In this document: positions 10,140 to 20,874 of the stretch, one piece after another
Layout of the letters: the number at the start of each line of letters is the position of its first letter
Numbering within the stretch: position 1 is the first letter of the stretch
Source of the DNA: Heliopora coerulea
Lineage: Eukaryota; Cnidaria; Anthozoa; Scleralcyonacea; Helioporidae
Direction: 5' to 3'
DNA length: 64,000 nt
Assembly (NCBI GenBank): GCA_030142905.1
Contig: JASJOG010000195.1
Span: 248,001 to 312,000 of the forward strand
Notes under the pieces: generated by a model
Database searches by the model: none
What the model was told of the DNA's origin: nothing
Seen by the model: the letters and a program-made list of their open reading frames with translations, nothing else
Translations under genes and position numbers: made by a program

Positions 10140-10660
10140 AACCTCGAAAGCACAACTGAACGTTGTGTCCAGTAACAGACCCTCACTTCTTCAACTGCTA
10201 ATTAATCACTAGCAATTAATGAAAACAAATGTCTCCCTTGAAAGCACATAAATATGTGCCCAGTAATAGACATTTTTAAACATTTTCTCCCTTGAAAGCA
10301 CATGATTTATTCATAGGCATATGCGTTATAATCAAAAAACTATTTTCATTGTCTTTAAAAATCAAGTTTGTGTTGCAATTGCAATTGTAGATTTCTACTT
10401 TATTCTACAAAATTTACTCAGATTTAATAAACTTTGAAATTTTTTCTAAGCTTCAATTATGTTTGTTGATTCTGGTAATTATAGCAACATGCCAATCAAG
10501 AATACTCATGTGCCCAGTAACAGACATCCCTCAGCTTGCCTCCTGCAAATAAAGCAAATCAAGGAAATCCAGAGGATATTTTGTATTGTCTACCTCAAAA
10601 GCACATACTACGGTATAAAGTGTAATGTGCCCAGTAACAGACAATCATCTACAGCAAAAT
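10140..10660. repeat. Interspersed GAAAGCACAT / ATGTGCCCAGTAAYAGACA repeats
   Basis: A two-part motif, CTYGAAAGCACAT followed after a short gap by (A)TGTGCCCAGTAAYAGAC, occurs near 10,144-10,180, 10,234-10,272 and 10,593-10,650. Half copies lie near 10,290 and 10,508. GCACAT and ATGTGC are complementary, so each unit can form a hairpin. It lies just beyond the helicase 3' end, so these may be subterminal repeats of the Helitron. Confidence 0.6.
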
Positions 10661-10798
10661 CACATATTTTAACCATCATGTAGTGTATAGTGGCTAAGTC
10701 TACTTTCTAAAGTCACAATTGATGCACACAGTGATTAAAATTTCATGTAATGTACATACTGAACCACACATGCATACACATACTCTGAAATTTTACTA

Positions 10799-12091
10799 CT
10801 ATCTATATCTTTGCTTTGTCAATTTTGCCAGTGATTCTAACCTCTGTTCTTCTTCAAGTCTCTTTATAATATTTCTGTTTCTGCCAATTACTTTTAGTTG
10901 ATCAAATGTCATTGGTTCAAAAACAATGTCATCAATTGACCTTACCCTTGAAGTGGCCACAAATGTACAGCCAGCAACTTTCTCTCCTTTTCCCAGGTCC
11001 ACAACAACTTTTTTTAGTGTTTGCCCCTGTGATTTATGAATTGTCATAGCATACCTCAATCTCAATGGAATCTACTGTCTAGTCATAAACTTACCATCAG
11101 CCTTTGGGGGAATGGGTAGACACTTCTCACAATTGTGACAAAAACCAGGACCAGTATAACCAGGGAAATGAACCAACACAGCAATAGGTAAATTTGGTGG
11201 TCCAACATTTTTAGCATACCAAAACTCTTCTACCACTCCAAATGAACCATTACAAAGGCCAGCTTCAGCCCAGAGATTACTTGTTAGCATGACATCTGAT
11301 TTCTTAGACAAGAACAGGACAGGATCTAAGCCTCCAGCTTCATCTGATGTTGTTGCTGATTCTCCATGACCGGAATGTCTTGCCTGAATTTTTGCTACTG
11401 GTTGTCCATTTGCTCTTAACTTCTCATAATTATAATCAGCTACACTTTTCTTGTTGTAGAACAAATGAATTGCATCAGCAAACTCAACCATATGAACATT
11501 GCTAGGTGAATGCTGAAGGAGAGGATGCCAATCTTGTTCTGTCACTCTCCCATCTCTCATCCTCATCAACAAACTTCTGAATGGTAATGCATCAGGATTA
11601 TCCCCAGCCTGCCTCATAACTTCATCTAGGATAATAATGGTATCAAACACAGAATATAAACTGTGGACTTGATCACTCACAATAGACCCACTCCCACTAA
11701 CATACAATGGTTGATCACCCACCGGAGGCAACTGCCCGAAGTCGCCCAAAAGAATAATTGACATGCCTCCAAATGGTGTATCTTGAAATCCAGTTCCCAC
11801 ACATAATCTGCTGTCTAACCACGACAGCATTTTGTGGCCAATCATAGAGATTTCATCAACAATAAGATATTCCTTACTTTCCAGTTTCAACTGCAGATGC
11901 TGTAATGACTCACCCTGAAGTTCTTTGTTCTCACGAATTGGAAGTTGGGCAGCAGAATGCAATGTTTGCCCATGAATGTTAAATGCTGCTATCCCAGTAG
12001 TTGTTGTAACTATGCACTTCCCTCTTATAACCTGCTTTAGGGCATTGATTAGGTATGTCTTACCTGTTCCAGCAGTTCCACAAATAATCAT
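10799..12091 (-). pseudogene. Helitron Pif1-family 5'-3' DNA helicase
   Basis: Walker A GTAGTGKTYL at the N-terminus, ATPase motif II LIVDEISMI, then LLGDFGQLPPVGD (motif III) and LDEVMRQ. After a stop at 11,069-11,071, RLRYAMTIHKSQGQTL (motif VI) follows with TFVATSRVRS toward the end. All superfamily 1B signature motifs of Pif1 helicases are present in order. One stop separates the last ~90 residues from the rest; the carboxy end is the TAA at 10,799. Confidence 0.85.
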
Positions 12092-12147
12092 TTTCAGTGA
12101 CTCAGAGGTTGCTAATCTTTGTGCATGAGATTTTACAATATTAAAAG

Positions 12148-12726
12148 CTAGTGTTTGCTTCTCACCACAACCTCTGGCTGCATAACTAATTGTTGACCTT
12201 CTTCCATATCTTTCTTCTTTTTATATATCCAGCCAGGAGAATCTCTTAACACCTCCACTGGCACAGATTTTGCAGCCTCAAACCAGTCAGTCGTATTCTC
12301 AAACATGGGATTTCCTGATTCCTCATAATGCTGATTTAATCTGCATGACATCATCCAGTCTTCAACTTCCTCCTCTTCTTCATTATTTTCATGGGCATTA
12401 TAATCACTGTTGGCATTGTCACCTTCCTCCTCATCATAGCTTTGACCTGAAACTCTTGCAAACACTTTATCTAATTCTATACCATGATCTAAAACATTGT
12501 CATGAGCAAAATCAGTATTGAGAAAAAGATAATAGGAATTTATGAACATTTCTTCTCTTTCATCAACATTATCCCATGCATTTGATGGATCATCCACCCA
12601 AGGTTTGAATTTAATTAGCTGATATTTGCAATACCTACCAAAATGAGGCCCATGAGGGTTTGAGGATACCTTTGGGAACATCCCTACAATAAATGGCACA
12701 GCCTGTTTCCTTATCCTAGTTCTCAC
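12148..12726 (-). pseudogene. Helitron protein: linker between Rep and helicase
   Basis: Contains YCKYQLIKFKPW at residues ~33-44, the conserved 'Y...L...KPW' linker of RepHel proteins. It is followed by an acidic, low-complexity segment (NNEEEEEVEDWM) and a basic tail. Reading continues toward the helicase after a frame change near 12,148-12,091. Confidence 0.65.
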
Positions 12727-12809
12727 TATTGTATTGTGAGATGTACTGCATTAAATTCAACTGTGACAAGCCCTTATACCTACTGTCACTTGTACGATTG
12801 GCATATTCT

Positions 12810-13530
12810 TCAATTACAGATTCTCTGCAATACTTCTCCATGTTCATCATTTTCAAAAACAACTTTTCTGCTGTTCTCTAAACAAACAATGACAAAATTA
12901 TTAGTGCATCCCACAAGAGGTAAGCTGAGAAGCATATGGGCTGTCTCTTGAGCTCCCATATCTTGATCTCCAGCAACCTTGATTACAGCTTTCTTAATAG
13001 CTGTAGACACTTGTTCATCATCTTGTAATCTTGAGACACAGGAACACAAGATTTTTGATGCCTGTTTAGATCTCGGTTCTCCTTTTGCTGCATACTTCGC
13101 CATTTACCTTGCACAGGCATTCTGATCTATAATAACCTGTGGATCAACATTAGCCCTCCAATGCTCTAACATGACTCGATTGTGGGAATTTAACCTTAAG
13201 TCATTTTGTTTAGTCACTAACTCCGTACCTACTTTGTTATGGGGCAACAAGTCATAAAACATTTTGGTCTCCTCTTGCAAGTCCTTTGGAAACCCAAATC
13301 TACATTCAGCTGGGGCATCAAAATGTTTTTATCTCATGGAATATGCAGGACTACAACTTGTATGCCTCACAACAGTATTTACTAATTTATGATAATCTGC
13401 ATTACTATCATCTATTGTACCTAGCTTTACTGCTGCAGGATGGGGTTCAGGCATCCTCTATTGCTCATCAGGCAAATCATTAAATGTTGTCACAAGCCAA
13501 TCAACAAACCTACTGTACATGACAAACCAA
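12810..13530 (-). pseudogene. Helitron Rep: C-terminal part with catalytic tyrosine region
   Basis: Between 13,530 and 13,104 the frame reads FVDWLVTTFNDLPDEQ-stop, VVRHTSCSPAY and FDAPAECRFGFPK. From 13,103 it reads MAKYAAKGEPRSKQAS, then DMGAQETAHMLLSLPL. (C)xKYxxKxEPRS with A(Q)E(T/V)xHxLLxLPL is the Rep tyrosine motif region of Helitrons. Stops near 13,465, 13,335 and 13,104 show decay. Confidence 0.75.
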
Positions 13531-13779
13531 GTACATTATGCAAGCAATTAGCTTTATGTATTCATCTATTATACCTGTACTTGTAAATTCAGTGGATGAT
13601 TCTTCATAGACAGCACTCATTGTGTTCATGTAATAATCATATCAATTTGTTGGGAAAAAAGTAACACAAAGTAAAAGATCAATTCCTTGGTTAAACAGTA
13701 TTATAAAATTTCTAGATAACATATTGAATTATTTTTTTAAATACTTTTTAAAATTGAAAGCAATTTGTTCATTGCTAAC

Positions 13780-14743
13780 CTCACAATCTGCTTCTCTGCA
13801 TCTTCACCACAATCAATATCACCCTGGTAAAAGAATTCGATATCTTCCTGAGAAGCTTTTTCTTCTGTGTAAAACCAACCTTGAGCAGCTTGTGCTCATA
13901 ACAATGGAATATTCAATGGATCATTTTTTAGCTTAGCACAACCATGGGCATGAATACTTCCTCTGGCTTGGTATTCAAACCTGAACCAATGCCAATCTGC
14001 ATCCAACACTCCATCCAACCAGTGATGCAAAAATTGTCAAGGTGCTGTTTAAAATACCAGTCAGTCAAATGAGGATTATCTACAACAGCTTTCATGCACT
14101 CAGAACGTGTTACATTTTCCTCACTCTGCAATTGTCTCAGTAATTCAGGCCAGTAACTGTCAGCTGCACTAAATGTAAAGAAAAAAGTGGGGCAACCCTT
14201 CTGCTCAATCAAAGCCAACAACTCTTGCAAGCATTGGTACCAGTACTGGTTAGTACCTTGTACTTTAGACATGTAATGCTGAACTCTGTTTACCATTTGC
14301 TTACCACTCATAGAATTTACCATCTCCTTAAGTTCTTCTGTGCTCATGTTAGCATCAGTTGGATGTTGGAACAAATAGATATTTGCCTGTGACAAAAGTT
14401 GATGCCTTTGCTTCATGTCAAGTGCCCAATAGGGAAATCTTGGACGAGAAGCAAACCTCCATCTATACTTACCATCTGACAACCTTTCAGCAAACTTTAT
14501 CAAATGCTTAAATGCTTCAGTGAGTGTCACCCCATGCTGTATTGCCCTGGTGGTCGGATCACCTTTCCCAAAAGGAAACAAAGTGGGAAATGCCATGCTG
14601 GCCAAACCATCTGTTTTAAATTCATTAACAACATTACCTTCAATAGATGGCCGCTCTAATGGATCCTTTTCATTCACAGTCTCCCTAATGGCATCCTCAT
14701 CCTTCCTCTGCCGTTGTCGCTGAGGCATGAATGATGACTTCAC
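13780..14743 (-). pseudogene. Helitron Rep: Helitron_like_N domain and HUH motif
   Basis: Reads AFPTLFPFGKGDPTT near the start, FPYWALDMKQRHQLLSQ in the middle and FFTFSAADSYWPEL, then NPHLTDWYF, the standard Helitron_like_N signature. One frame over after about 14,030 the sequence continues with [25 protein letters not shown] (13,941-13,962) is the HUH metal-binding motif of the rolling-circle nuclease. The frame break lies between about 14,040 and 14,000. After HAHGC a GTGAGG near 13,780 may start an intron. Confidence 0.8.
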
Positions 14744-14761
14744 AGACTCTAGAAGAGGTTC

Positions 14762-15094
14762 TTAATTCATGTCATTAGCTAGTGATGGTCCCTGAGCTGG
14801 CACTTCATCTTCTATTTCATTAGCACATAATTCTGATTCTACATACCTCAGCTCACTTCGAATTCCATTTTCTGGCAGACTTTCTATTGTCTCTCGGTCA
14901 ATCTCTGCATCTTTGAAGTAGGGATTGTTTGTTTTCAACCACAACACAGCTTCAAGAACTCGATGCCTGCGTGCAGTAAAATCTCTGTGACTGTTATCCA
15001 CCCCATGTCTTCTCACTACCAGAATAGATAGATCAGATACACGAGAAGGTAATCTATTTAAGAAACTTTGAATATCTTGGGGTAAGGTAAGCAC
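14762..15094 (-). pseudogene. Helitron protein: LPxxxxxFLNxLP segment
   Basis: Contains [26 protein letters not shown], then FTARRHRVLEAVLWLKTNNP and YFKDAEID. These are characteristic of the region between the zinc finger and the Helitron_like_N domain (V..AL..L...NP.Y..I.I). A stop at 14,762-14,764 separates it from the next piece. Confidence 0.7.
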
Positions 15095-15188
15095 GTCCCC
15101 TGTACCCTCTCTGACCTCCGTGTTTCCTATACACGCGCATTATTGGACACACCCTCCCAATTAACATTTCCTCTACCTGTGTTAACCC

Positions 15189-15899
15189 CTATAACTGTTG
15201 AGGTACTAAACCAGGATCCATGTCATTCTCTGCACTGTATACCTTCCGTGATTTCTTATCCCTCTTGCATCTGTCGCAAACATAGCGCTGGATACTTTTT
15301 GCTGTTAAATTCTGCTTCGTTGGCCACGTTTCTTTACAAACTGTGCACTGTCGATGTTGTAACATTCTTTGGCTGGAATGAAATCTGTTCATCTCATTTT
15401 TCACCCATTCTTGCTCATAGAAAGGATTCTCTACATCTTGCCAACCACCTTGATGAAGATACTCTTCGCGACTGTTAGCCTGTGCTTCCTCGACAGATGC
15501 TTCTTCGGCTCATCTCTCCCCGGCATTTTCTCTTAATAACAACAGCCTTTCATTTCGCTCTTTCTCAGTTTCATTTTCTATATTGATACAAAACCTTTTT
15601 CGCATTTTTTCCAATCTCACCTCCCTCTCTTTCGTAGTTTCTGAAGCTATTCTCACTATATTATTTTTTCTAGCATTCTTTAGTCTTTTTGCTCATCGAT
15701 CTGGAGTCTCAGATTCAATCCGAGCAGCTGAATTTACCCTGAGAACGTCCAGTCGCTTACCTCGTTGTTCCGGTGTCTCCAACTCAATCCGAGCGGCAGA
15801 ATTTTTTCTCAGAGCCTCTAGTCGTTCTGCTCGCTGATCAGGCGTCTCTGATTCAATCTGATCGGTTGTGATTTGCCTACGAACTTGGAGTCGCTCTGG
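15189..15899 (-). pseudogene. Helitron protein: more STPR repeats and Cys4-type finger
   Basis: Continues the STPR array on the other side of the hAT insertion (RAERLEALRKNSAARIELET; RLDVLRVNSAARIESETPD), with stops near 15,692 and 15,508. Next comes MNRFHSSQRMLQHRQCTVC, a CxxC...CxxC finger (CTVC, CDRC) typical of the segment before the Helitron N domain. The two sides of the insertion join in the same repeat register. Confidence 0.7.
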
Positions 15900-16259
15900 C
15901 AGGGTTTTTTTTTTAAGAAAAATTTAGAACTGCACATATAGTCATACAGTCACAACATGTCATGGGAAGAGATTGAGCTAGCTACAAATGGCACAAAATT
16001 TCACTCAAACAAAATAGTAAAGGCAAGTACACTATTTAATAGAGGTTAATGAAGTTTAATTTACTTCTACACGATAATTTTTGAGCGTTTTGACAAATTG
16101 AATGAATTCCCATACAAAGTCCTCAACAATGGTTCTTAAATAAAGTACCTCATATTTAATTCAATTATTGCTACAAAGTGAAAGTGAAAGTGAGAGTAGC
16201 ATGGCTTTACAAAATAAGAACAAAGAAAAACAATCTGTTTGGAAAAAAGTCACAAAGGG

Positions 16260-16845
16260 ATGAATGCGAGTCACCAGCAAATGACTAGTGAAAACAATTC
16301 CGAATCTGCGCAAGAACCTAATAAAATTGCAGAAAAGTTGTCAGAGAAAGACGCTAAGGCGGCTAATCTCAAACACATACACAAGAATGGTCGCCACTGT
16401 GCGTTGTGAGACATGCTTTTCGAATCCCATGGTAGTCAAGATGTTCAGCCGGAAGGCTAAAGTTCCAGCTATTTCACAGGAATCGGGAACTATATACTGT
16501 AGAAACATTGTTTCCAGCCATTTTGAGAGCGAACTCCATCGCGAAGCGAGAAAGACAAGCAGATTATCGTCTTTAACAGGACCTGAAAAGCTTCAGATGA
16601 CACGATTGACACCAATTGGAAGAGCATTATCGGTCGCAGATGCACAATTGGCAGAAAAAGTAGGTAGCCTCTTTTTGCACGTTTGCCATGGTGCCAAGAG
16701 ACTTACCTTGTCTGCTAATTCTTTTCCGTCTAGAGTGGCTGTGAGCCAAATGTCAAGCAGCTTCTCTATTGATGGTTGGATATCTCCCATGATCTGCAGT
16801 ACCTTTCACCAAATGCACACAGAGATTTCCTCGAATGCATTGTGA
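16260..16845 (+). pseudogene. hAT transposase N-terminus with TTF/BED-like zinc finger
   Basis: A frame containing CETCFSNPMVVKMFSRKAKV, then SGTIYCRNIVSSHFESELH. The CxxC...H...H arrangement is the DNA-binding finger of KIAA1586-like hAT transposases. Further on, RVAVSQMSSSFSIDG leads into the next frame. The frame changes near 16,780 where the catalytic part takes over. Confidence 0.6.
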
Positions 16846-17315
16846 AGTCAGACAGGAATTCACTGGCTTCAATGATGTCGAACTCATTGGCCATCTCTTT
16901 AAGATGTGATGGCCCTGTTGATAGAATGCAGATAGATAAGATCTTTCTGATGGCTAAGGTCATATCCAAAGACGGAGAAGAACACGAGTTTTTTCTTGGA
17001 GCTGCAGAACCCAAGGAAAGAGGAGCAGTGGGGGTTTACAAGGCTATAATTGCGGCATGCTCACCAACCCTTGGCGAAAATACCACAGAAGAAGCTTCAT
17101 TGGCCCAAAGCAGACAAGTGTTTCACCATGCTTCTTCTTTTGTTACTGACGGAGCATCAGTTCATACTAAGGAGAAAAATGGTCTTTGGGCTTTGATTGA
17201 TCGAGATTTTAATCTTCCTATAGGCGATGAGGTACCAACGCCAATGATTAAAGTTTGGTGTGCCGCTCACCGTTCGCAGTTGGCCTGGAAAGCTGTTACC
17301 GAGTCAATTAACTAA
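16776..17315 (+). pseudogene. hAT transposase catalytic region (RNase H-like fold)
   Basis: The LRCDGPVDRMQIDK segment carries the first acidic residue, SSFVTDGASVHTKEKNGLWA the second, and MIKVWCAAHRSQLAWKAV is the C(x)AHRxxLA motif diagnostic for hAT transposases of the KIAA1586/ZMYM-like type. A stop at 17,313 ends the frame and further pieces follow out of frame (17,448-17,678). Confidence 0.75.
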
Positions 17316-17913
17316 GTAAGTCAATTAATCCAGGAGCTTTCTAGCATATCCACATTCTTTCATTCATCTGGTGTCCGGAAGCGTGAACTTACAGACACTG
17401 CAAGTGCAGAAGGCTGCTGCGCGTTATCATTACCTTGTGTCTTCGAAGTGCGTTGGACAGAATTCACGTCAGCGTTGATAGAAGCAGTATTGAGCTCTTG
17501 GCATGCCCTTGTAGCCTATTTCAAGAAAAGTGATGAGAAACAAGCTGCAGGTTTCTTGTCATTTTTAACCAAGAAATCCAGTCTTGACCTGCTATCCTTC
17601 ATTGCTTATGTGCTGATTGTATTTTCACGATACCAGCAACAACTACAGTCTGACAGTGTAACGCTGATAGACAGATGAAGGCAAAGTATTAGGCTTAAAA
17701 CAAGCGGCTCTCCTTGGCGGATGGGTTGAAGCCCTAAGCGAGCAGGTTGTGGAGAAAGAAAATGGAGTCATATCTTTAAAGAGAGCCAAATTGAGCATTA
17801 GGAATGCAAGGCGTCGACAAATTCACCATCTTTATGTAACTGACTCAAGAGACATTGACGCCATTAAGAATGAAATCGTCGAGTCTCTGACGGAATTTTT
17901 GTAGCAACGGTTT

Positions 17914-18483
17914 GTGAACCAAGAGGAAGACGTTTGTCTCTTGAGGCCTTTCCTAAACCTGCAGCAGTTAGCCAATTTGAAGGAGGTCCACAAGCGCTTT
18001 TTTGAAGATCTAGATTTAATGGAACTTGGTATGAAGTTTGATGACGTTCTTAGCATGGAAGATATAGAGGAATTCAGAAAGTTTCCGCTTAGAGAACGAT
18101 TCCAAAGGTTTGTCCAATCCGATGAGTTCCCTAACCTAAAAGTTGCATTTGCAAGAATCCTTGCAGCGAAGCCACATGGTGCAGATGTAGAACGTCTGAC
18201 AAGCTCTAGTGTGGCATTGAAGTCTCCTGGTCGTTCTCGAATGACCTTTGAAACAGAAAACCTCTATTTGTATGTGCATTACAACATGCCGCCGATGGAT
18301 CAGTGGAATCCTCAGCCAGCAGTGATGAACTGGATGAATGAAAAAGCACATCGCGTCAGAGACCGCCCAAAAGGAAAACAAGAATATTTTAAAGGAATAT
18401 TTTCGGAAGCTGCGAAACCGGGGAAAGAGAAGTTGACAGATCGCCAAGAACAGATCCCAGCAAAAAAAAAGAAAACATTTTAG
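17914..18483 (+). pseudogene. hAT transposase C-terminal part
   Basis: A 189-residue frame with an acidic, helical first half (FEDLDLMELGMKFDDVLSME), then MDQWNPQPAVMNWMNEKAH. A Lys-rich tail (PAKKKKTF) looks like a nuclear localisation signal. It follows the catalytic piece in the right order but after further breaks at about 17,680-17,910, and is taken as the end of the same transposase. Confidence 0.55.
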
Positions 18484-19001
18484 TTATAACTTTCTAATAT
18501 ATACTTTGCCAAGTTCGCCTGCTTCACAAAGCTAACAGTGTAGTTGGATTGTAATCAATGAACTATCATTGAATAGATTAAACATACATACTAGTTGACT
18601 TAGTTGTATGACTAGTGTAGTGTTAAGTTTTTAACAAGGGCTATATAGAATTATAGATTTCATATTACTGTTTGTGTTCCCATAACGCCATGGAAAAGGC
18701 TCCAGGATAACTCCAGATGCTGTGGACAATGAGGAACTGTACAAATAGTCGTGTTATTGGAGGAATTGCGATTATACTTTCCTTGCTTTTACCAGGTTGT
18801 CGTGAAAAGTTGCTTGTATATTAATTTACGCATATTATTATGCATTCCATTCCATTCGATGGCTTTTTGTACAAAAATTATTCTAATTTCTAAAAATTCG
18901 TATTTTACAACTGCGCATTATTGTTTTTAGAGCTGCACAAATGGATTTAGAACTGCACATTTTGTGCAGAAATGCACGTTAAAAAAAACTCTGCGCTCTG
19001 C

Positions 19002-19625
19002 CCTTTGGTCAAGAGTCTCTGACTCAACCAGTGCTCTTGCATTTTGTCTAAGAACTTGGAGTCGCTCTGCTCGTATTTCTGGCGTCTCAAACTCAATCCG
19101 AGCGGCTGTATTTTGTCTGAGTACTTGTAGTCGCCCAGCTCGCTCTTAAGGCGTGTCAGACTCGATCTTCTCGGCTGCTTTTTGCCCGAGAACTCTCAGT
19201 CGTTCAACTCGTCCTTCGTGGGTTTCTTTCATCATTCGTGTGGCTTTGTTTCTTTTTAGAACCTCCAGTCTATTTACCCACTCCTCCGCAGTTTCTGCTT
19301 CAATTCTTTTTTTAGAGATACGTTTCAACCTTTGCAATCTCCTCTCTCGCTCCTCAATATATTCCTGCAACATTCTCTTCCTATTATATTCCTTGCTATA
19401 TTGACTACTCTTAACTCTTTTTTCTTCACTTCTTTTTTTATATGCTTCCCTCCTCTTTGCCAACCGAGTTTCTTTCTCCGCCATTGTTTCCTTCAAAAGC
19501 TTTTCTCGCTTTCGTTCTCGGTCTCTACGGAGCCTTTCAGATTTCTTCTCTGTGGTTTCTGTTCGCGTTCGTTCTCGCCGCACTTCCAGTCCCTTTTTTT
19601 GCTGGCATTCGCTTTCTTGTTCCAT
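19002..19625 (-). pseudogene. Helitron protein N-terminus: basic coiled coil and STPR repeats
   Basis: Starts at ATG 19625 and is extremely rich in Arg, Glu and Lys. It begins as a charged helix and passes into ~23-residue STPR units of the type RxERLxxLRxxxAxRIExET (for example RLQVLRQNTAARIEFETPE). One stop interrupts it at 19,146-19,148 but the repeats continue to the hAT insertion at 18,994-19,001. STPR repeats bind DNA in silkworm FMBP-1 and recur at the N-terminus of some animal Helitron replicases; that role here is inferred. Confidence 0.7.
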
Positions 19626-19808
19626 TGCCGTCCTAAAAAGTGTAATTACCTTACCTGGCTAATTGGTTTCTTTTTTGGAAAATATCTTTTTTTGCTTGAA
19701 AAATAGTTTACCGTCTTTTTCCCCAAACATGACAGTTGAATATTTGATTTGATGTCGTCAATTTATTTAAATTTTTGAACGCCTCCCGCTACCTAGCAAC
19801 GTCGACCC

Positions 19809-20047
19809 AGTCCCCAAGAAGGAACATGGGATTCTTGAGTGACCGGAATCCATGGATATATACCTATATGTGTATATAATCCCCTCGCCCCTCGCCCACC
19901 GCGCGAAGCGCGGTGCGAGGGTACTAATCTCGACGTGCCTGGAGTCCCTTTACAGGGAGAAAAATTTTCGCTTTGTGTATCTTTCTATATATACATATAT
20001 CCATGCGTTCCGGTCACTCAAAAATGCCGTGTGCAAGCTTGGGGACT
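19809..20047. mobile_element. Foldback MITE with 48-bp inverted repeats
   Basis: CAGTCCCCAAG...GAGTGACCGGAATCCATGG at 19,809-19,856 recurs inverted as CCATGCGTTCCGGTCACTC...CTTGGGGACTG at about 20,000-20,047, with a few mismatches. The ~140-bp centre contains the GC-rich hairpin CACCGCGCGAAGCGCGGTG and a CTCGACGTGCCTGGAGTCC stretch. No convincing target duplication was found. Confidence 0.6.
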
Positions 20048-20168
20048 GGTATATTGTTGAACAAACCGTACTTAGGAACCGTATTGAAGCATATCGATTT
20101 GGTCTCGTCCTTTTTTCCCTTGTATATAACGAACCAGGTCTCTAATTAACATCACGCTTGCCGTCTGA

Positions 20169-20239
20169 GACCCTATAGTCTAGTGGTAAAACAACCGTAC
20201 CGGCAATCGGGAGACACGGGTTCGATTCCCGTTGGGGAG
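20169..20239 (+). ncRNA. tRNA-like sequence (probable SINE head or tRNA pseudogene)
   Basis: The A box TAGTCTAGTGG and B box GGTTCGATTCC are at proper spacing, and the T stem ACGGG/CCCGT is perfect. The acceptor stem pairs at only five of seven positions and the anticodon stem is disrupted, with no T before the anticodon position. It is therefore a pol III promoter-bearing tRNA-like unit, not a functional tRNA gene. It lies within the foldback block at 19.8-21.0 kb. Confidence 0.6.
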
Positions 20240-20333
20240 CTCAGAAATTTTCTGAGATAAAGCTTGAGAACAAACTTTTCATCATAAATATATCCAAGCT
20301 TACAAACATCTACACTCAGTAAGATGAAATTTA

Positions 20334-20359
<26 letters not shown>

Positions 20360-20371
<12 letters not shown>

Positions 20372-20800
20372 TCGCAAATCAAAGGCAAATTTTTGTTTGC
20401 TGTCGCTTCTCTGAGTTTTACGCGCTTAGGCAATCATCACGCAACTGACAGATCATTTAATTATTCATACTCTTAAATTACAGTGTTATGTTAATTGGTG
20501 TTTTGTTACGTGTCGGCACTTAGTGAGAAGTTCTGATCTGCTGTTCAGGAGATTTTTCTTACGTCCCTTCATTATTAATTTTTCCTCTAGGCATAAGTTA
20601 CATTTTGTCGTCCCGGTTTTGCACGGGGGAATTTATTTCAGAATAGACCATTTCGTTGTGGAGTTGCGGTTTGCAGTCCTTAGTTTCCAAACAAATTTCG
20701 ATAATTCGGTCTCGTTGGCATATTTCCGGCATATTTCCTAAGCGCGTGAAACTCAGAGTAGTAACAGCAAACAAAAATTTGCCTTTGATTTGCGTTTTCG
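20360..20800. repeat. Inverted repeat pair around 20.4/20.75 kb
   Basis: GCAAATCAAAGGCAAATTTT...TTTGCTG, ..CTCTGAGTTTTACGCGCTTA (20,375-20,430) recurs inverted at about 20,738-20,792 (TAAGCGCGTGAAACTCAGAG...TTTGATTTGC). About 300 bases of spacer contain no recognised gene. An (AT)n run precedes the left arm at 20,337-20,367. Confidence 0.6.
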
Positions 20801-20874
20801 CTCTGCCTATTACGGTATCGAGCGCTCTACACATCCATGCCATACCTGTGACACTTTCGTTACATTTATTCATA

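Larger units (their letters stand above)
15900..18993 (+). mobile_element. hAT-superfamily DNA transposon inserted in the Helitron
   Basis: Termini CAGGGTTTTTTTTTTAA and, as reverse complement, CAGAGTTTTTTTTAACG form an imperfect inverted repeat, with TTTAGAACTGCACAT repeated near both ends. The flanks are CGCTCTGG (15,892-15,899) and CGCTCTGC (18,994-19,001), an 8-bp target duplication with one mismatch, as hAT elements make. On both sides the STPR repeats of the Helitron resume, so the insertion is cleanly delimited. Coding pieces of a hAT transposase run on the plus strand. Confidence 0.85.
9900..19750 (-). mobile_element. Helitron (RepHel) rolling-circle transposon, interrupted by a hAT element
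   Basis: Minus-strand coding pieces appear in the order expected for a Helitron replicase: STPR-repeat N-terminus, Cys-rich finger, Helitron-like N domain, HUH nuclease, single-tyrosine-containing Rep segment, then a Pif1-family helicase, ending at 10,799. Stops and frame breaks occur in most pieces, so the copy is dead. Exact ends (TC and CTRR termini) could not be fixed; limits are approximate. A 3.1-kb hAT element sits between 15,900 and 18,993 in the STPR region. The whole composite lies inside an intron of the piwi-like gene. Confidence 0.85.

Noticed and set aside
12270..13483. Several plus-strand frames of 60-80 codons
   Set aside because: Shadows of the Helitron coding region on the other strand; no domain.
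19153..19706. Ser/Phe/Leu-rich plus-strand frames
   Set aside because: Antisense of the Arg/Glu-rich Helitron N-terminus.
20169..20239. Functional tRNA gene
   Set aside because: Acceptor and anticodon stems are disrupted and position 33 is not T; kept only as tRNA-like.
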